This document shows positions 61,999 to 64,000 of a stretch of 64,000 bases of DNA, piece after piece; positions within the stretch are counted from its first letter, which is position 1; each line of letters begins with the position of its first letter. The notes under the pieces were generated by a model. That model did not search any database and was not told the DNA's origin. It saw nothing but the letters and a program-made list of their open reading frames with translations. Origin of the DNA: a virus. The DNA lies in IMG/VR virus record IMGVR_UViG_3300019886_000067, positions 16,398-80,397 of that record; one strand, given 5' to 3'. A program made the position numbers and the translations under genes.

Positions 61999-62601
61999 AT
62001 GCGCCGTAAACGGTTCAGCGTGACCGTGCAGTATGGACAGAACGAGCCGGCCAAGAAGATCATCCTGGGATACTCGGCTGAGAGCGTGACCAGATGGATC
62101 GAAGCTCGTGGAGCGCGCGTGCTGCGTGTTAGCACGGTCAAGCGCAAACGAGCCCGCAACGCTTCAGCGCCGGCCGCGTGGCAGATAGATGAGCGCGCGC
62201 TTCGGAGCGCCTGTAAAACGCTTGACATTCGCTGGCCCGTGCGCGTAACACGCACGGCTTCGATGGAGAAGTTAGGGCGTCATGCCTTCCGGCATAACAA
62301 AGCATGGGCGACGCCGCGCCACTACATTACCGTAGATAAGCGTGTGTCCGTTGCTGAGTCTACGCGAGTGCTTTGGCATGAGTTGGCTCATGCAGCCCAG
62401 GCAGAGCGGGCCGCAGAGGCATATGCGCGCGAGGCTGGCGTAGCGTCTAGAATGGTCCTGCTCCCGCGTGAGGCTGTAGATGCGTGGCGCAAAGCTGAGC
62501 TACGCAGCCGCAAGTACAAGTATGAGAAGCGGCCGTGTGAGATTGAAGCAACCTACGTGTCTGAAATCAAGAAGCACTACATCTTGACAAAGCCCGCCTG
62601 A
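61999..62601 (+). CDS. HExxH metallopeptidase-like protein
   Basis: A 200-residue protein with a basic N-terminal domain (about 1-60) and, near residue 125, TRVLWHELAHAAQAERAAEA, a zinc HExxH helix; a later CEIEATYVSEI supplies a Glu that may be the third ligand, as in SprT-like and gluzincin folds. No signal peptide, so it acts inside the cell. SprT-like proteins degrade DNA-crosslinked proteins; whether this one does is unknown. Confidence 0.6.
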   Translation: MRRKRFSVTVQYGQNEPAKKIILGYSAESVTRWIEARGARVLRVSTVKRKRARNASAPAAWQIDERALRSACKTLDIRWPVRVTRTASMEKLGRHAFRHNKAWATPRHYITVDKRVSVAESTRVLWHELAHAAQAERAAEAYAREAGVASRMVLLPREAVDAWRKAELRSRKYKYEKRPCEIEATYVSEIKKHYILTKPA

Positions 62602-62612
62602 TCGGCTAAGGT
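62584..62612 (+). promoter_or_regulatory. Consensus promoter of 62639 gene
   Basis: TTGACA (62584-62589), 17-base spacer, TAAGGT (62607-62612); leader with AAGGAGG. The sequence behind the -10 box resembles that at 61966. Confidence 0.8.
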
Positions 62613-62638
62613 TGCCGAAACGAATCAAGGAGGAAGTC

Positions 62639-62782
62639 ATGGCAGAGGACATCATTAAGTACATCAAGAACCTTGTCTTTCAAGGCAAGACGCAAGACGA
62701 AGCCATTGACCACGCCGCTCAATATTTCGGAAAGCAGCGTGCGGACATCGTGCAAATCATCGAAAAACAGTCAGCATCGTAA
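62639..62782 (+). CDS. Small helical protein
   Basis: A 47-residue frame: MAEDIIKYIKNLVFQGKTQD, EAIDHAAQYFGKQRADIVQI. Two helices around a Gln-Gly turn, compact. Stop overlaps the next ATG. Function unknown. Confidence 0.58.
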   Translation: MAEDIIKYIKNLVFQGKTQDEAIDHAAQYFGKQRADIVQIIEKQSAS

Positions 62783-62970
62783 TGCTTCAAGAACGCTCAC
62801 ATAGAAAGCACGTCAGTCGAACGGATGGTATGCAGCGTGGTCCAACTGGCAAGGGCCGCCGGCTTGTAGGTATTGGCGACGCGGGCGCTAACACGAAGAT
62901 TCGCGTAGGCAAGTCTGCCAAGCAGTTGCGGCCAAATGAACGAATCCAACTTAGGAAGGGTGCTGCTTGA
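62782..62970 (+). CDS. Small basic protein
   Basis: A 62-residue protein (GPTGKGRRLVGIGDAGANTK), basic, Gly-rich. Coupled by TAATG and TGATG overlaps. Function unknown. Confidence 0.55.
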   Translation: MLQERSHRKHVSRTDGMQRGPTGKGRRLVGIGDAGANTKIRVGKSAKQLRPNERIQLRKGAA

Positions 62971-63332
62971 TGCCGTGGGAGAACGCCGTCGAAGACTACA
63001 TCGTCAATTCTTCTGTGCCCGCTGAGAAGGCCGGCAATGCCGTCGTATACGTCGGAGCGCTTGTGCGCAACTCCTTCAACATGATCGAAAGCGCCCCCGA
63101 CTGCACAGCCGTGCAGCTTGCCAGGAACATCAAGACTATAAGTGCCTACATTGAAGAATCCAACACGATCAGAAACGTGATGAACCATTTTGGCTTCGAG
63201 GATGTCAATGTAGCCAACAGCACAAACGCTGTTTTGGTTTCTCTCGCTTGTGCTATGGTTGACGCACAGAGCACCTTGAAGATCGCGTGGACGAAGCGGG
63301 CAGAAATAGAGGCAGGCTTTGGAAAAAACTGA
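62970..63332 (+). CDS. Helical hypothetical protein
   Basis: A 120-residue helical protein (NAVVYVGALVRNSFNMIESA, VLVSLACAMVDAQSTLKIAW). No known domain. A promoter overlaps its stop. Confidence 0.57.
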   Translation: MPWENAVEDYIVNSSVPAEKAGNAVVYVGALVRNSFNMIESAPDCTAVQLARNIKTISAYIEESNTIRNVMNHFGFEDVNVANSTNAVLVSLACAMVDAQSTLKIAWTKRAEIEAGFGKN

Positions 63333-63333
63333 G

Positions 63334-63362
63334 TTGACATTCAGTTGGAAGTTTGGTAGGAT
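63334..63362 (+). promoter_or_regulatory. Consensus promoter
   Basis: TTGACA (63334-63339), 17-base spacer, TAGGAT (63357-63362), followed by a short leader with GGAAGG and a 10-codon frame. Confidence 0.8.
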
Positions 63363-63390
63363 CAATCGCATACTAATCGGAAGGCCACTA

Positions 63391-63423
63391 ATGTGGTGGC
63401 TCAAACGCAAACAATGGATATAA
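63391..63423 (+). CDS. Ten-residue Trp-rich leader peptide
   Basis: MWWLKRKQWI followed by TAA, one base before the next ATG, with GGAAGG seven bases upstream. Three of ten residues are Trp, so it may sense tryptophanyl-tRNA or simply couple translation. Confidence 0.45.
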   Translation: MWWLKRKQWI

Positions 63424-63424
63424 C

Positions 63425-63679
63425 ATGAACACACAAGATGCGCGCAAGCTCTCAACACGAGTTGCCAAGGAATCCAGCAATGTAGTCGTGAGGTTCGGCC
63501 GCACTAATGGTCGTGACTGTCTGCACCTTCGCCAGATGGGGAAAGAGCTGGCGTCTGAGACGATCTACTCCGAGGAGGAGTGGAATCTTCATCCGTGGAA
63601 CTTCGCCAATCGTCCCAAAAAGAAGAAACAAGTCTATCCCGACATTCTCAACGCCGTAGCCAACAAGGAGGCTGCATAA
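63425..63679 (+). CDS. Hypothetical protein
   Basis: An 84-residue protein (KESSNVVVRFGRTNGRDCLH, EEEWNLHPWNFANRPKKKKQ). Basic C-terminal part. Downstream of the Trp-rich leader. Function unknown. Confidence 0.57.
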   Translation: MNTQDARKLSTRVAKESSNVVVRFGRTNGRDCLHLRQMGKELASETIYSEEEWNLHPWNFANRPKKKKQVYPDILNAVANKEAA

Positions 63680-63682
63680 CCG

Positions 63683-64000
63683 ATGCGCGACTATATCAAT
63701 GTAAACACGCAGGCCGAGCTTGAGGCTGCGCTAGCGGCCGGCAATATCCCTATCTGCCGTGGCCCCAATCTTTTCATCGTGCGACCCCAGGCATCCGGCA
63801 ATGCCACAGTGGAGGCATCCGGCAATGCCACAGTGGAGGCATCCGGCAATGCCACAGTGAGGGCATCCGGCAATGCCACAGTGAGGGCATCCGGCAATGC
63901 CACAGTGGAGGCATCCGGCAATGCCACAGTGGAGGCATCCGGCAATGCCACAGTGGAGGCATCCGGCAATGCCACAGTGAGGGCATCCGGCAATGCCACA
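63683..64000 (+). CDS. Octapeptide-repeat protein (partial)
   Basis: Starts at ATG 63683 behind AAGGAGG and runs off the right edge. A short N-terminal part (INVNTQAELEAALAAGNIP) leads into tandem ASGNATVE or ASGNATVR units, eight full copies before the edge. Short beta-strand repeats of this kind in actinophage proteins suggest a beta-solenoid, as in bactofilin-like polymers. Length and C-terminus are unknown. Confidence 0.72.
   Translation, partial: MRDYINVNTQAELEAALAAGNIPICRGPNLFIVRPQASGNATVEASGNATVEASGNATVRASGNATVRASGNATVEASGNATVEASGNATVEASGNATVRASGNAT
63791..64000 (+). repeat. 24-bp tandem repeat, eight copies plus
   Basis: Unit GCATCCGGCAATGCCACAGT followed by GGAG or GAGG. Units are identical except for this two-base swap, which switches Glu and Arg; the order is E E R R E E E R. 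It continues past the window edge. Confidence 0.93.

Noticed and set aside
63691-63999. Minus-strand ALPDAS repeat frame at the right edge
   Set aside because: Mirror of the octapeptide repeat; the plus frame has AAGGAGG and an ATG with a non-repetitive N-terminus.
63791-64000. CRISPR array
   Set aside because: Direct repeats have no spacers between them.
1-64000. Integrase, repressor or attachment site
   Set aside because: No recombinase motif, CI-type repressor or att-like repeat was found; the HTH protein at 5007 alone does not indicate lysogeny.

Overview
The window is part of the genome of a large tailed double-stranded DNA phage with a long non-contractile tail. Evidence for this is a HK97-type capsid, prohead protease, portal, terminase, a 1764-residue tape measure and distal tail proteins, with no sheath. 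Base composition is near 50% G+C. Several features fit a phage of Actinobacteria: actinophage-like small proteins, many GTG and TTG starts, TTGACA-N17-TAnnnT promoters placed six bases before an ATG, and an actinobacterial-looking RNase P RNA. A Streptomyces-type siphovirus is my best guess, not proven. I see no integrase, repressor or CRISPR array, so the phage looks lytic.

Layout. At 1-7283 (+) lie the end of a family A DNA polymerase, a MazG-like protein, a string of small proteins, a RuvC-like nuclease, a Pth2 peptidyl-tRNA hydrolase and both terminase subunits. A terminator at 7343-7369 separates these from the late operon at 34516 to 7416 (-). In transcription order that operon holds portal-MuF fusion, small proteins, class II ribonucleotide reductase, decoration protein, protease, capsid, connectors, tail tube, frameshifted tail chaperones, tape measure, tail tip, fibre, two lysins, a LAGLIDADG homing endonuclease and a putative holin. 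At 34750-35711 (+) are two early-type genes. tRNA blocks, all on the minus strand, lie at 35767-37275, 40214-40715 and 42579-43981. Between them sit plus-strand genes for a CCA-adding enzyme, a calcineurin-like phosphoesterase, a possible ADP-ribosyltransferase-fold protein and a GGQ release-factor-like protein. At 44109-48010 (-) come tail-fibre-like proteins, an RNase P RNA gene and small basic or membrane proteins. At 48433-50259 (-) are three secreted proteins, one a zinc protease. From 50386 to the right edge (+) runs a dense series of small early-type genes, ending in a protein of 8-residue repeats cut by the window edge.

How it works together. The outstanding feature is a phage-borne tRNA life-cycle kit: about 37 recognisable tRNA genes covering all 20 amino acids, an RNase P RNA to mature 5' ends, a CCA-adding enzyme for 3' ends (none of the tRNA genes I checked encodes CCA), a Pth2 hydrolase to recycle peptidyl-tRNA, a GGQ protein to free stalled ribosomes, and a candidate cyclic-phosphate-processing protein. 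No aminoacyl-tRNA synthetase or RNase P protein is visible. The kit would keep translation running if host tRNAs or tRNA processing fail or are attacked. The tRNA blocks also contain decayed elements and one pair of half-tRNAs in circularly permuted order.
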